Position numbers and translations under genes: made by a program. This document shows, piece after piece, positions 1 through 5,558 of a stretch of 12,539 nucleotides of DNA (positions are counted from its first letter, which is position 1; each line of letters begins with the position of its first letter). Under the pieces are notes generated by a model. It made no database searches and had not been told where the DNA came from. It was given only the letters and a program-made list of their open reading frames with translations. The stretch comes from Paracoccaceae bacterium (GTDB lineage Bacteria; Pseudomonadota; Alphaproteobacteria; Rhodobacterales; Rhodobacteraceae), in contig JALSHL010000242.1 in NCBI GenBank assembly GCA_026982255.1, positions 1-12,539 of the forward strand, written 5' to 3'.

Positions 1-700
1 GCCCCTTCATACCACCTGCGCTCAGAGCCGCCCAGACCGAGGACGGTCCCGCAACAATTCCAGACATCAACGACAAAGCCGTCTCGATACCCTCGGCAAT
101 AACCAGCCGCCCCGGCTCGCTAGAAAGCCGAACCGCACCTCCCATTGCCGGGCCAAGCATTGCCTTGGCCGGGGTAACATCGGCCTTCCCGCTACCATCC
201 GCCATTATATAGGTACGGTGAACCGCAAAACCGCTACTTCCCCGTATATAGCCTATAAGGGCGGGGAGTCGTTTTGCGCTCGGATGCCAGCAGTTCTCTA
301 TATAGCGTATGCTATAGGGAATCGTGCAGCTGATGCCTCTCCCCCGTATATACGTCTCCCCTATAGTTCCTATGGGGGAAAGGGCATCTTCCCATAGGGC
401 CCGCGCCTGTTGTTCGCGCCTAAAAGTGTTTGTGCGATCAGCCACCCTTTGCGCTACTTCCCCGATTGGCTCAGGGCGATGGAACTCTGAACTTCCATCC
501 GGCAATCCAAGAGAGCGAAACGCCGCCAAAATGTCCCCGAAGGCGCATCCTGCATGACACTTGAGCAAGAGCTTTCCGCTTTCACCTGTGCCAATACTGA
601 GGCTCGGGTGTTTGTCATCGTGGGCCGGGCAACAGGCCATGCCCGAACTGCCCATCCATTGACCTTTAAGGGCAAGGACCAGATCACGCGCTTCAGTCAT
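1..700 (-). CDS. Island primase, CHC2 zinc finger plus Toprim region (C-terminus outside window)
   Basis: The frame is open from an ATG at 700 to the window edge (233 codons), so only the N-terminal part is seen. Residues 23-52 form a primase-type zinc finger: CCPAHDD, then PSLSI, then KCHAGC, with likely ligands C24, H27, C48 and C52. The linker holds YIRGRGI at 117-123 and PALIG at 146-150. HRTY at 161-164 and the segment around GKA (171-173) and GPAMGGAVRL (183-192) lead into the start of a Toprim-like domain, IAEGIETALSL at 201-211, where E203 is the expected metal-binding Glu. Such proteins prime replication of phage satellites and islands, and a helicase domain may follow outside the window. 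An AGAGG ribosome site precedes the ATG, and the start overlaps the upstream gene by 8 bases, which implies translational coupling. Codons 109-165 use the rare Ile codon ATA repeatedly. Confidence 0.85.
   Translation of the reverse strand, partial: MTEARDLVLALKGQWMGSSGMACCPAHDDKHPSLSIGTGESGKLLLKCHAGCAFGDILAAFRSLGLPDGSSEFHRPEPIGEVAQRVADRTNTFRREQQARALWEDALSPIGTIGETYIRGRGISCTIPYSIRYIENCWHPSAKRLPALIGYIRGSSGFAVHRTYIMADGSGKADVTPAKAMLGPAMGGAVRLSSEPGRLVIAEGIETALSLMSGIVAGPSSVWAALSAGGMKG
205..398. repeat. Cluster of CTATA/TATAG dyads inside the primase gene
   Basis: Within about 200 bases there are a direct repeat CCCCGTATATA (240-250 and 342-352), a palindrome TATAG-C-CTATA (247-257), an inverted repeat TATAGC-GTAT-GCTATA (301-316), CTATATAG (298-305), and an 8-bp inverted repeat CCTATGGG/CCCATAGG (369-376 and 391-398). 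The 10-mer TATAGCGTAT at 301-310 recurs at 1519-1528 in the spacer beyond the integrase gene. These are direct observations. A role as replication-origin iterons or regulator sites is only a guess. Confidence 0.6.
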
Positions 701-1073
701 TTTGATTGCGCCTCTTAAAATGGAAAGGAAGATCACGGATAACTTGCGCCTCAGTGCCACTATAAGCCCGGTGGAGGCGTATGAGGGATGTTTTGCTGGT
801 GCAGTACCCCAAAGTATTCCATCCGGCTCCCCCCGCCGAAATTGCGGGCCTGCGCCGCTGATAGAGCCACTGCAGCCCGTCACGACACACCGCGACCCGA
901 TAGCGTCCTAATCGAAACAACTCGCCCTTGTAGGTTTCCGAGGTTTCGCGGGGATCACAGCCATGAGGGGCCCATGTGTTGCCCAAAGAAGAGGTTTTCC
1001 CAATCTGTACAACTGGATTACTCTTCCCTGAGTTGGCAATATCGGTGGCTTGGCATTCGCAAAGGTTTGACAT
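693..1073 (-). CDS. Small conserved hypothetical protein of integrated elements
   Basis: This 126-residue protein has no function I can name. The C-terminal half, from about residue 58 (RYRVAVCRDGLQWLYQRR, then GWNTLGYCTSKTSLIRLHR), resembles a short protein often found next to AlpA and primase genes in alphaproteobacterial islands. That likeness is from memory and was not searched. The N-terminal 50 residues look poorly structured and include several Cys (C5, C7, C39). I chose the ATG at 1073 because a GAGGGGG ribosome site lies 9 bases upstream and it follows the AlpA stop by 4 bases. A longer frame begins at 1139 but would overlap alpA by about 60 bases. The stop overlaps the primase start by 8 bases, so alpA, this gene and the primase form an operon. 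Confidence 0.65.
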   Translation of the reverse strand: MSNLCECQATDIANSGKSNPVVQIGKTSSLGNTWAPHGCDPRETSETYKGELFRLGRYRVAVCRDGLQWLYQRRRPAISAGGAGWNTLGYCTSKTSLIRLHRAYSGTEAQVIRDLPFHFKRRNQND

Positions 1074-1077
1074 TGTT

Positions 1078-1263
1078 TCATACCCCCTCAATTGACCGGC
1101 TTTGAATCCATTCCTGAATATCCTGCTCGTGCCATCCAACGGCGCGCTTGCCCAGTTTCACGGGTTTTGGAAAGGTGCCTTCCGCCATCATGGCGTAAAG
1201 GGTTGATCGGGAAAGCCCGGTTATGTTTTCGACGTCATGCCGTCTGTAAATTCGATTGTTCAT
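1078..1263 (-). CDS. AlpA-family helix-turn-helix regulator / excisionase-like protein
   Basis: This 61-residue protein is essentially one winged helix-turn-helix domain of the MerR/AlpA type. YRRHDVENITGLSRSTLYAM (6-25) is the helix-turn-helix, TFPKPVKLGKRAVGW (30-44) is the wing, and EQDIQEWIQSR (46-56) is the closing helix. AlpA-type proteins act as transcription activators of integrase genes or as recombination directionality factors in P4-like elements; AlpA of the E. coli CP4-57 element is the founding example. The gene heads the small operon with the hypothetical protein and the primase. The ribosome site is weak (AAGCAG). The 342-base spacer upstream contains several dyads that could be its targets, which is an inference. 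The family call is firm; which of the two roles it plays here is not known. Confidence 0.88.
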   Translation of the reverse strand: MNNRIYRRHDVENITGLSRSTLYAMMAEGTFPKPVKLGKRAVGWHEQDIQEWIQSRSIEGV

Positions 1264-1605
1264 TTCGAACTGCTTTCTGTTTGCCCGGCCAAATATTTGA
1301 CGCGGAGCGATATGAGCAGTATCGAGAAAGCAGGGTTAGCTCTTAATCCTGAATTCCCGTCGGTTCCGGTGTCGCAGCACTGGAACCGACACGAGATACC
1401 AACTGCCGATAAGCACCTCGTAGGTCCATATCCGCATTTCTGAAATTTCAGTCAAACGGCTCTCGTGAGAGCGTAATACTCAATGATATTAGTGTGTTAT
1501 GTGTCCTATTGGGGGGCTTATAGCGTATATAGAAAAATTCATGTTTTTTGAACTTTTTTCATTTTCTTGAATCTGCCTGTTTTCTGGGCAAATTTGGCGC
1601 AAATT
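1264..1605. other. Gene-free, dyad-rich spacer between integrase and alpA
   Basis: I see no credible gene in these 342 bases. The alpA promoter should lie here, but no clear -35/-10 pair stands out. Perfect palindromes are CAAATATTTG (1290-1299) and TGAAATTTCA (1441-1450). Hairpins are at 1359-1390 and 1459-1472. A long-range inverted repeat joins CTGCTTTCT (1270-1278) to AGAAAGCAG (1325-1333). The stretch 1485-1605 is visibly AT-rich and holds TATAGCGTAT (1519-1528), also present in the primase gene, and a repeated GCAAATT next to the integrase stop. This density suggests regulator-binding or replication-origin DNA, which is not proven. Confidence 0.55.
1359..1390. repeat. Strong inverted repeat upstream of alpA
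   Basis: GTCGGTTCC (1359-1367) pairs perfectly with GGAACCGAC (1382-1390). An inner GTG/CAC (1369-1371, 1378-1380) extends the stem around a six-base loop, with one G-T pair on the plus strand. Neither side is followed by a T-run, so it does not look like an intrinsic terminator. It lies about 95 bases upstream of the alpA start and could be an operator, a leader hairpin or part of an origin. Confidence 0.7.
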
Positions 1606-2838
1606 CTAGTGCCCTCGAACAAATCCCGCCCAATCCTCAAGCATCTGCCTGCGCCGCTCAAGCAGGTCTGTGCGCCGATAGGCCCTCTCGACTTCGCTCC
1701 CAACCGCATGGGCGAGAGCCAGTTCGGCCTGCACGTGATCATATCCTTTCTCGGCCGCCCAATCCCGAAAGGTGGAGCGCAGACCATGCGGCACAGCCGG
1801 ACGCCCAGAGCGTGAATCCAGGAACCCCTCCCGCCCCGCTTTTTCCTCGGCAGCTTGAATACGGCGCATCACCGCCGACAGCGCCATGTCGGAAAGCATC
1901 CCGCCCTGAGGGGCATAAAACACATAGGGCGAAGAATTCAACCGTGCCAAACCTTGAAGCAACTCCACAGCTTTACCCGGCAGGGGCACGCGATGCTCCC
2001 GCCCGGCTTTCATACGCTCCGCCGGAATAACCCAAAGCGCGGCATCCAGATCAACTTCCGCCCAAGTCATGCCCCGCACCTCGCCCGAACGCGCGGCTGT
2101 CAGGCAAGCAAACTGCAATGCTCTTGCGGCCATGCCGTCGCGCCCGTTCAGACAGTTCCACCATTCGGGAACATCTTTTAAAGCGAGGGCCGCGTGATGC
2201 CCGGATTTCGTTATCTTGCTCGGCTTGGGCAGCAGTTCTGACAGGTTGCCCTTCCAGCGGGCGGGATTGTCGCCTTTTCTAAGTTCGGTAACGGTCGCCC
2301 AATTCAGCACGGATTCAATTCGCCCACGCAGGCGGCTCGCAGTTTCGGTCTTTTCCAGCCAAATGGGTTGTAGCACTTTCAGGACGTCCCGGGTTTCGAT
2401 GTTTTGCACATTCATCCAGCCAATCACCGGAATGGCATAAGTATCCAAGGTGGAGCGCCATTGCTTGCCGTGCTTTTTGTTTTCAAATTCTTTCAGCTTT
2501 ATGACCAGATACTTTTCCACAGCTTCCGCGAAGGTAATCGCTTTCTGGACCTTTCGTTTCTCTGCTATGGGGTCACCGCCCGAACGGATCAGCCTCTTGT
2601 TGTCCAAAGCCTGCTCGCGCGCCATTGCAAGCGTCACCACGGGAGGGCTACCCAAGCCAATTTCGCAGCGTTTTCGATTTATCGCTGTGCGTTGAATCCA
2701 ATAACGCCCGCCGCCATGATCAATTCGCAGGTAGAGCCCCGTCCCGCCGCCATCGTGATACTTCCCGGGCTTTGTCGCGGATTTGACAAAGGCAGCTGTG
2801 AGCTGTTTTCGACGGCGCTTGGTGATTTCTTGTGCCAT
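1606..2838 (-). CDS. Tyrosine integrase, P4/DUF4102 type
   Basis: This 410-residue site-specific recombinase should integrate and excise the left element. The N-terminal DUF4102 arm-binding domain (about 10-95) shows KYHDGGGTGLYLRI and RTAINRKRCEIGLGS. A core-binding domain follows at about 100-190. The catalytic domain has R250 (LTAARSGEVRG), K277, H351 and R354 (PHGLRSTFRDW), H377 (LAHAVG) and nucleophile Y387 (RAYRRTD). All expected residues are present and the length is normal, so the enzyme looks intact. The ATG at 2838 has GGGGGAAG just upstream. The gene runs into the element, as is usual for P4-type integrases, so attachment-site DNA is expected between 2840 and about 3000. The second integrase of this window (11616 onward) is clearly a different family member. 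The target tRNA cannot be read directly. Confidence 0.95.
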   Translation of the reverse strand: MAQEITKRRRKQLTAAFVKSATKPGKYHDGGGTGLYLRIDHGGGRYWIQRTAINRKRCEIGLGSPPVVTLAMAREQALDNKRLIRSGGDPIAEKRKVQKAITFAEAVEKYLVIKLKEFENKKHGKQWRSTLDTYAIPVIGWMNVQNIETRDVLKVLQPIWLEKTETASRLRGRIESVLNWATVTELRKGDNPARWKGNLSELLPKPSKITKSGHHAALALKDVPEWWNCLNGRDGMAARALQFACLTAARSGEVRGMTWAEVDLDAALWVIPAERMKAGREHRVPLPGKAVELLQGLARLNSSPYVFYAPQGGMLSDMALSAVMRRIQAAEEKAGREGFLDSRSGRPAVPHGLRSTFRDWAAEKGYDHVQAELALAHAVGSEVERAYRRTDLLERRRQMLEDWAGFVRGH

Positions 2839-2842
2839 TTAC

Positions 2843-2886
2843 TTCCCCCATTTATTCCCCCAATAAATGCAGGAATATGCAGGAAC
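2843..2886. repeat. Short tandem repeats just upstream of the left integrase
   Basis: Two imperfect 12-base units (TTCCCCCATTTA, 2843-2854; TTCCCCCAATAA, 2855-2866) are followed directly by two 10-base units (ATGCAGGAAT, 2867-2876; ATGCAGGAAC, 2877-2886). The first pair supplies the purine-rich ribosome site of the integrase on the minus strand. Tandem short repeats between an integrase start and the attachment core are typical places for arm-type integrase sites, so that role is a reasonable guess. TGCAGGAAC also recurs at 3221-3229. Confidence 0.55.
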
Positions 2887-2938
2887 AAGCAAGACTCTAT
2901 AAGTCCTGAATAGAAATATATCCTAAATATAACATAGC

Positions 2939-2944
2939 ATTATA
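2939..2944 (-). promoter_or_regulatory. Possible -10 box for the left integrase
   Basis: On the minus strand this reads TATAAT, about 100 bases before the integrase ATG and in an AT-rich stretch. I see no good -35 at the right distance, so the call is weak. It may depend on an activator such as AlpA. Confidence 0.3.
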
Positions 2945-2981
2945 GAACCTTGATGGAGGCCTTAAGAACTCGAAATGGCGG

Positions 2982-2996
2982 CCTGTCTCTCCGCCA
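2982..2996 (+). other. Candidate attachment site (tRNA-Ser 3'-end fragment)
   Basis: CCTGTCTCTCCGCCA has the form of the 3' end of a bacterial tRNA-Ser: acceptor strand TCTCTCC, discriminator G, then CCA. No T-loop precedes it, so it is a fragment and not a gene. It shares TCTCCGCCA with the intact tRNA-Ser(GCT) at 11454-11462. It sits 144 bases upstream of the left integrase start, about the spacing seen at the right element. If real, the intact tRNA-Ser (5' end GGAGAGA) lies at the far left end of the element. One caution: TGGCGG/CCGCCA (2976-2981, 2991-2996) is also a hairpin, an alternative reason for this sequence. Confidence 0.4.
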
Positions 2997-3230
2997 CTAT
3001 CCCCCGAGAGGGATATTAAAGATATTCCACCCACAGAACATTGGCCCGAACGAGGCTTATAAGGGAAAACAGGCCTCGTGCGTCTGGCAGCCTGAATGAA
3101 TCCCCGATCGATCCGGTATTGGCTGCTGACGGTCGAAAAGGCAGGGCCACCTCTTTCGCCATCGTCGTTAGATCGCAATCGGATCGCGAAATATTTCAAG
3201 GCAGTGCAAGGCGGCGATATTGCAGGAACG
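2997..3230. other. Intergenic stretch between left element and cytochrome operon
   Basis: I find no gene here. It contains a 7-bp inverted repeat ACGAGGC/GCCTCGT (3050-3056, 3073-3079) and a third copy of TGCAGGAAC (3221-3229). The short open frames that cross it have no recognisable protein character. It probably marks ordinary chromosome next to the insertion point, possibly with remnants of older insertions. Confidence 0.5.
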
Positions 3231-3258
3231 AGCCCGGCCCTGTCGAGAGGGCCGGGCT
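3231..3258 (-). terminator. Hairpin terminator of the cytochrome operon
   Basis: AGCCCGGCCCT (3231-3241) and AGGGCCGGGCT (3248-3258) form a perfect 11-bp GC-rich stem with a six-base loop, starting 7 bases after the stop of the dihaem cytochrome gene. The T-run that follows on the minus strand is poor, so termination may be weak or the hairpin may mainly protect the mRNA 3' end. Confidence 0.75.
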
Positions 3259-3265
3259 TCCGGTT

Positions 3266-3736
3266 CTAGTCGTCGTCGAAATATCCGCGCTCCGCCCCGC
3301 GATGGCAGGCTGTGCAGTTGGATATCGAACCGATATCCGCTCTGCTTTTGGCATAGGCCACACGGCGTGCTCCGTGTTCGCGGGTGAACCATGGCATTTG
3401 GCTGATGCGGATAATCGTATAGCTCGAGTTCAGGCCGCGGATTTCCGCAGGAGCCATCGACACCAGGTAGTTGGTGATCTCTCTGGTGGCTGCATCGTCG
3501 AGGCTCGCATCCTCGCCAAAATGGTTGGAAAGATCGGACATGATAGCCTGCCAGGACCGTTTCGGCAGGAAGCCCGGCGGATAGGCCATGTGGCAGGCAG
3601 AACATTCTTCTTTTGTTGTCGGGTTGGTAACAACGAAAGCGTTGTTACCGGCACTTGCCGCCGGCGTGACACCGGAAAAGACGACCGTTGCGGCGACAGC
3701 GGCAGCGGTGGCGATGGTGGTGATCGTATATTTCAT
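3266..3736 (-). CDS. dhc: Periplasmic dihaem cytochrome c (DHC type)
   Basis: This 156-residue protein starts with a Sec signal peptide (basic start MKYT, hydrophobic stretch, AAASAG-like cleavage region near residue 29). It has two haem-c sites, CSACH (C45, C48, H49) and CTACH (C141, C144, H145). The spacing and the segments HMAYPPGFLPKRSW (49-62) and LSNHFGEDASL (69-79) identify the DHC family. In Rhodobacter sphaeroides and Shewanella, DHC is the electron donor to SHP, and that partner is the gene 16 bases upstream. An AGGAAGGT ribosome site precedes the ATG. It is the last gene of the operon and is followed by a hairpin. A second DHC module occurs as the C-terminal part of the membrane cytochrome b in the same operon, and the two share the FGEDASLD and haem-site surroundings. 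Confidence 0.9.
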   Translation of the reverse strand: MKYTITTIATAAAVAATVVFSGVTPAASAGNNAFVVTNPTTKEECSACHMAYPPGFLPKRSWQAIMSDLSNHFGEDASLDDAATREITNYLVSMAPAEIRGLNSSYTIIRISQMPWFTREHGARRVAYAKSRADIGSISNCTACHRGAERGYFDDD

Positions 3737-3752
3737 TGGGTGACCTTCCTGT

Positions 3753-4166
3753 CTAGATGCTGCTCATATAGGCGATGAAATCGCCTTTTTCCTGCGGGGT
3801 GCATTCGCGGCCGAGAACAGATTTGCAATTGCGGCGGAACCACTTCTCGACCTTGGCCGGATCGGTGAAGCGATCGGGGACGCGCGAAACGGCCAGCGGA
3901 TCGATCGGTTTGCCAACGCGAGTTTTGCCCGGGTTGAGCGGGTTGCTTGTATGGCAGGTTGTGCAAGACGGGGTCTCCGGCTTGCCTGTGGTGTTGGTGC
4001 TGAGGAACAGCGCCTTGCCGGCTTCGGCCGAAAAACTGCTGACGCCGGCCTGTTGGGCATAGCCCTGCAGGATGGCATCGCGAGAAGCGTTGGCGACGGC
4101 AAAACCTGCCAGACCGAGGACGCCTGCCGCGACTGTCAGCGCCAGAATGCCTGTTTGTTTTTTCAT
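3753..4166 (-). CDS. shp: SHP-like monohaem cytochrome c (DUF1924)
   Basis: This 137-residue protein has a signal peptide (residues 1 to about 26, cut near AVANA) and one haem site, CTTCH (C68, C71, H72). The rest matches sphaeroides haem protein: GKALFLST (50-57), GKPIDPLA (85-92), PDRFTDPAKVEKWFRRNC (97-114) and SVLGREC (116-122). In R. sphaeroides SHP an Asn in the equivalent RNC segment is the sixth haem ligand and swings away when O2 or NO binds. Here that residue is N113, and nearby C114 and C122 could form the family disulfide. Function in the cell is unsettled even for the type protein; O2/NO binding is established in vitro. The ATG overlaps the upstream cytochrome b stop (ATGA), and AAGGAG precedes it. 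The family assignment rests on recalled SHP sequence. Confidence 0.9.
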   Translation of the reverse strand: MKKQTGILALTVAAGVLGLAGFAVANASRDAILQGYAQQAGVSSFSAEAGKALFLSTNTTGKPETPSCTTCHTSNPLNPGKTRVGKPIDPLAVSRVPDRFTDPAKVEKWFRRNCKSVLGRECTPQEKGDFIAYMSSI

Positions 4167-5293
4167 TGTTGGGTCTCCTTGGGTATTGAAATGTTGGCGG
4201 GATAAAACCGTCCACTCTCTGCATCACTGTGACAGGCGGTGCAATTTCCGTTGTCATAGATCGGCGGGCGGCGGAATACGGTATCTGGGATGTTCCGGTG
4301 TGTCTGTTTCCAGAACGGTGTCTCGGTAATCGTGAAGGGAGCGTTGCCAGCCATACGTCGCAGAACATGCGCGGGCTTGGTATCGACGCTCTCGGCAGCG
4401 TTTGCTGTCAGCCAGCGGAGAATTTCATCCGTGGTGGCAGGGTCTAGGCTCGCGTCCTCTCCGAAGTGGTCAGACAGGTTCGACATCAGCAACGTCCAGC
4501 TTTTGACGCCCATAAGGCTGGGATTATAGGCAATATGGCAGGCCGAACATTCGTCGGCATAGACCGGATCGAAAGCGGCTTCGCTGGCTGGCGGCAGGTC
4601 GGGAACCGGGCGCGAAGCCAGCGAGGCCCCGCCCCAGAACAGGATCGCGGCAAGGGCCGCGAATGCGGTTGCCGCAAGCACCGGACGCGCGGTGCCGGCA
4701 GGCGGAACTGTATGCTCCTCCGCCTCTTTGTATCCGGTCACCATGGCCTTCACCAGATTTTCGCGTGTGCGCAATCCCTCGAAGATCGCCCCTCCGATAT
4801 GGAGCACCACCAGAAACAACAACCAGATGGCAAGCAGCTTGTGCAGCGAGAGCGTTGTGCTTCCGAACTGGTAGGTAGTGGCAAAGCCGAACGGGCCGAC
4901 CTTGAACACACCGCCAAGCCCGACGGTGCCGGTCAGCGCCAGAAACAGTATTGTGGTAATCAGCGCGAGGATCATCAGCCCCCCGAGCGGATTGTGCCCC
5001 AGGTGACGGTGGGCCTGCCCCGAACGGATTTCCCGCACATGTTCGAGAGCAGCCCCCGGACCTTTGACGAAGTTGCCGAACCGGGCATACGGGCTTCCCC
5101 AGATGCCCCAAAGCAGGCGTGCAAGTATCAGGGCAGCCGCAACACTACCCGCCCAGATGTGGGCTTCGATCCAGGTTCCTCCCAACAGGAAGCCGGAATA
5201 GGCGGCAGTCGATACGGCGACAACAAGAGTCCAGTGGAAAAACCGGACAAACAGGTCCCAGACCCGGATCTTGATTTTCGGCGTAGTGTTCAT
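4163..5293 (-). CDS. Cytochrome b561-type membrane protein fused to a dihaem cytochrome c domain
   Basis: This protein has 376 residues. The N-terminal half is a b561/Ni-Fe-hydrogenase-type cytochrome b: VWDLFVRFFHWTL (11-23) and four membrane spans (about 20-37, 47-65, 104-123, 150-170). His candidates for two b haems are H20, H45, H100, H151 and H165. A fifth span (about 204-222) then carries the chain across the membrane. The periplasmic C-terminal part is a DHC domain with CSACH (C249, C252, H253) and CTACH (C351, C354, H355). It should oxidise quinol and pass electrons outward to SHP, directly or through the separate DHC. In the R. sphaeroides system as I know it, the b and DHC parts are separate genes, so the fusion is notable. 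I prefer the ATG at 5293, where the family-like KIKIRVWDL begins close by. A GTG at 5329 would add 12 residues. It is the first gene of the operon. Confidence 0.88.
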   Translation of the reverse strand: MNTTPKIKIRVWDLFVRFFHWTLVVAVSTAAYSGFLLGGTWIEAHIWAGSVAAALILARLLWGIWGSPYARFGNFVKGPGAALEHVREIRSGQAHRHLGHNPLGGLMILALITTILFLALTGTVGLGGVFKVGPFGFATTYQFGSTTLSLHKLLAIWLLFLVVLHIGGAIFEGLRTRENLVKAMVTGYKEAEEHTVPPAGTARPVLAATAFAALAAILFWGGASLASRPVPDLPPASEAAFDPVYADECSACHIAYNPSLMGVKSWTLLMSNLSDHFGEDASLDPATTDEILRWLTANAAESVDTKPAHVLRRMAGNAPFTITETPFWKQTHRNIPDTVFRRPPIYDNGNCTACHSDAESGRFYPANISIPKETQQ

Positions 5294-5387
5294 AATCGGC
5301 TCGTTCGGTTTCAGGCTGGTTTGATGCACGTGTGCAAGGTTGTGAACTCCCGTTGATCCCTAACGGCTTCGCAGGCGCACAAAAATG

Positions 5388-5400
5388 TGACTTCGGGTCA
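5388..5400. promoter_or_regulatory. Short dyad TGAC-N5-GTCA between cytochrome operon and aspS
   Basis: The dyad lies about 95 bases upstream of the cytochrome b start. It looks like a small regulator half-site pair, but the spacing does not fit the FNR/CRP consensus, so no regulator is named. No convincing -35/-10 pair for the cytochrome operon was found in 5294-5470. Confidence 0.25.
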
Positions 5401-5470
5401 AAATCCGGCGTTTATACCTCGGGTTATAGAGGGTTTTTCCCTGCAAAATCGCGCTGCGGGGTGCCAAGCC

Positions 5471-5500
5471 TTGACATCCCGCCCTTAAACATGTGTATCC
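5471..5500 (+). promoter_or_regulatory. Probable aspS promoter
   Basis: A perfect TTGACA at 5471-5476 is followed after about 17 bases by TGTATC (5494-5499), a poor -10. Transcription would start near 5507, giving a leader of about 50 bases before the aspS ATG at 5559. The region 5294-5558 has no gene; it separates the divergent cytochrome operon and aspS. Confidence 0.45.
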
Positions 5501-5558
5501 GGTTCCGATCTATATGGCGTGCATCCGGCGCGCCTTTAACCGTTTCGGGAATCTCGCC

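Larger units (their letters stand above)
1..2996 (-). mobile_element. Right end of an integrated genetic element (P4-like island)
   Basis: A tyrosine integrase, an AlpA-type regulator, a small accessory protein and a CHC2/Toprim primase lie on one strand in the order usual for P4-like satellites and islands of alphaproteobacteria. The integrase is nearest the chromosomal side and the other genes run away from it, so the element continues left beyond the window. The right limit is inferred from a tRNA-Ser 3'-end-like sequence at 2982-2996 and from the start of ordinary chromosomal genes at 3266. The element boundary is an inference; the gene content is seen directly. Confidence 0.75.

Noticed and set aside
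1548..2030. Plus-strand open frame opposite the left integrase
   Set aside because: Low-complexity, Pro/Ala-rich translation opposite an intact integrase; antisense shadow.
2897..3199. Minus-strand 100-codon frame upstream of the left integrase
   Set aside because: No family likeness; part of it is simply translated tRNA-Ser-like DNA at 2982-2996.
3764..4102. Second minus-strand frame over the SHP gene
   Set aside because: Arg/Pro/Ala-rich out-of-frame translation without a haem motif or signal peptide.
5294..5329. Upstream GTG start for the cytochrome b-DHC protein
   Set aside because: It adds 12 residues without family likeness and its only purine-rich tract is too far upstream; kept as an alternative in the gene entry.
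4466..5356. Plus-strand 296-codon frame opposite the cytochrome b-DHC gene
   Set aside because: Antisense shadow; the minus strand has membrane spans and haem motifs that cannot be accidental.
5388..5400. FNR or CRP box before the SHP operon
   Set aside because: TGAC-N5-GTCA resembles such sites, but the spacing and outer bases do not match either consensus; listed only as an unnamed dyad.
5493..5558. Extended N-terminus of AspRS from a GTG
   Set aside because: It overlaps the proposed promoter and does not resemble AspRS; MHAFRSHKC is the normal start.
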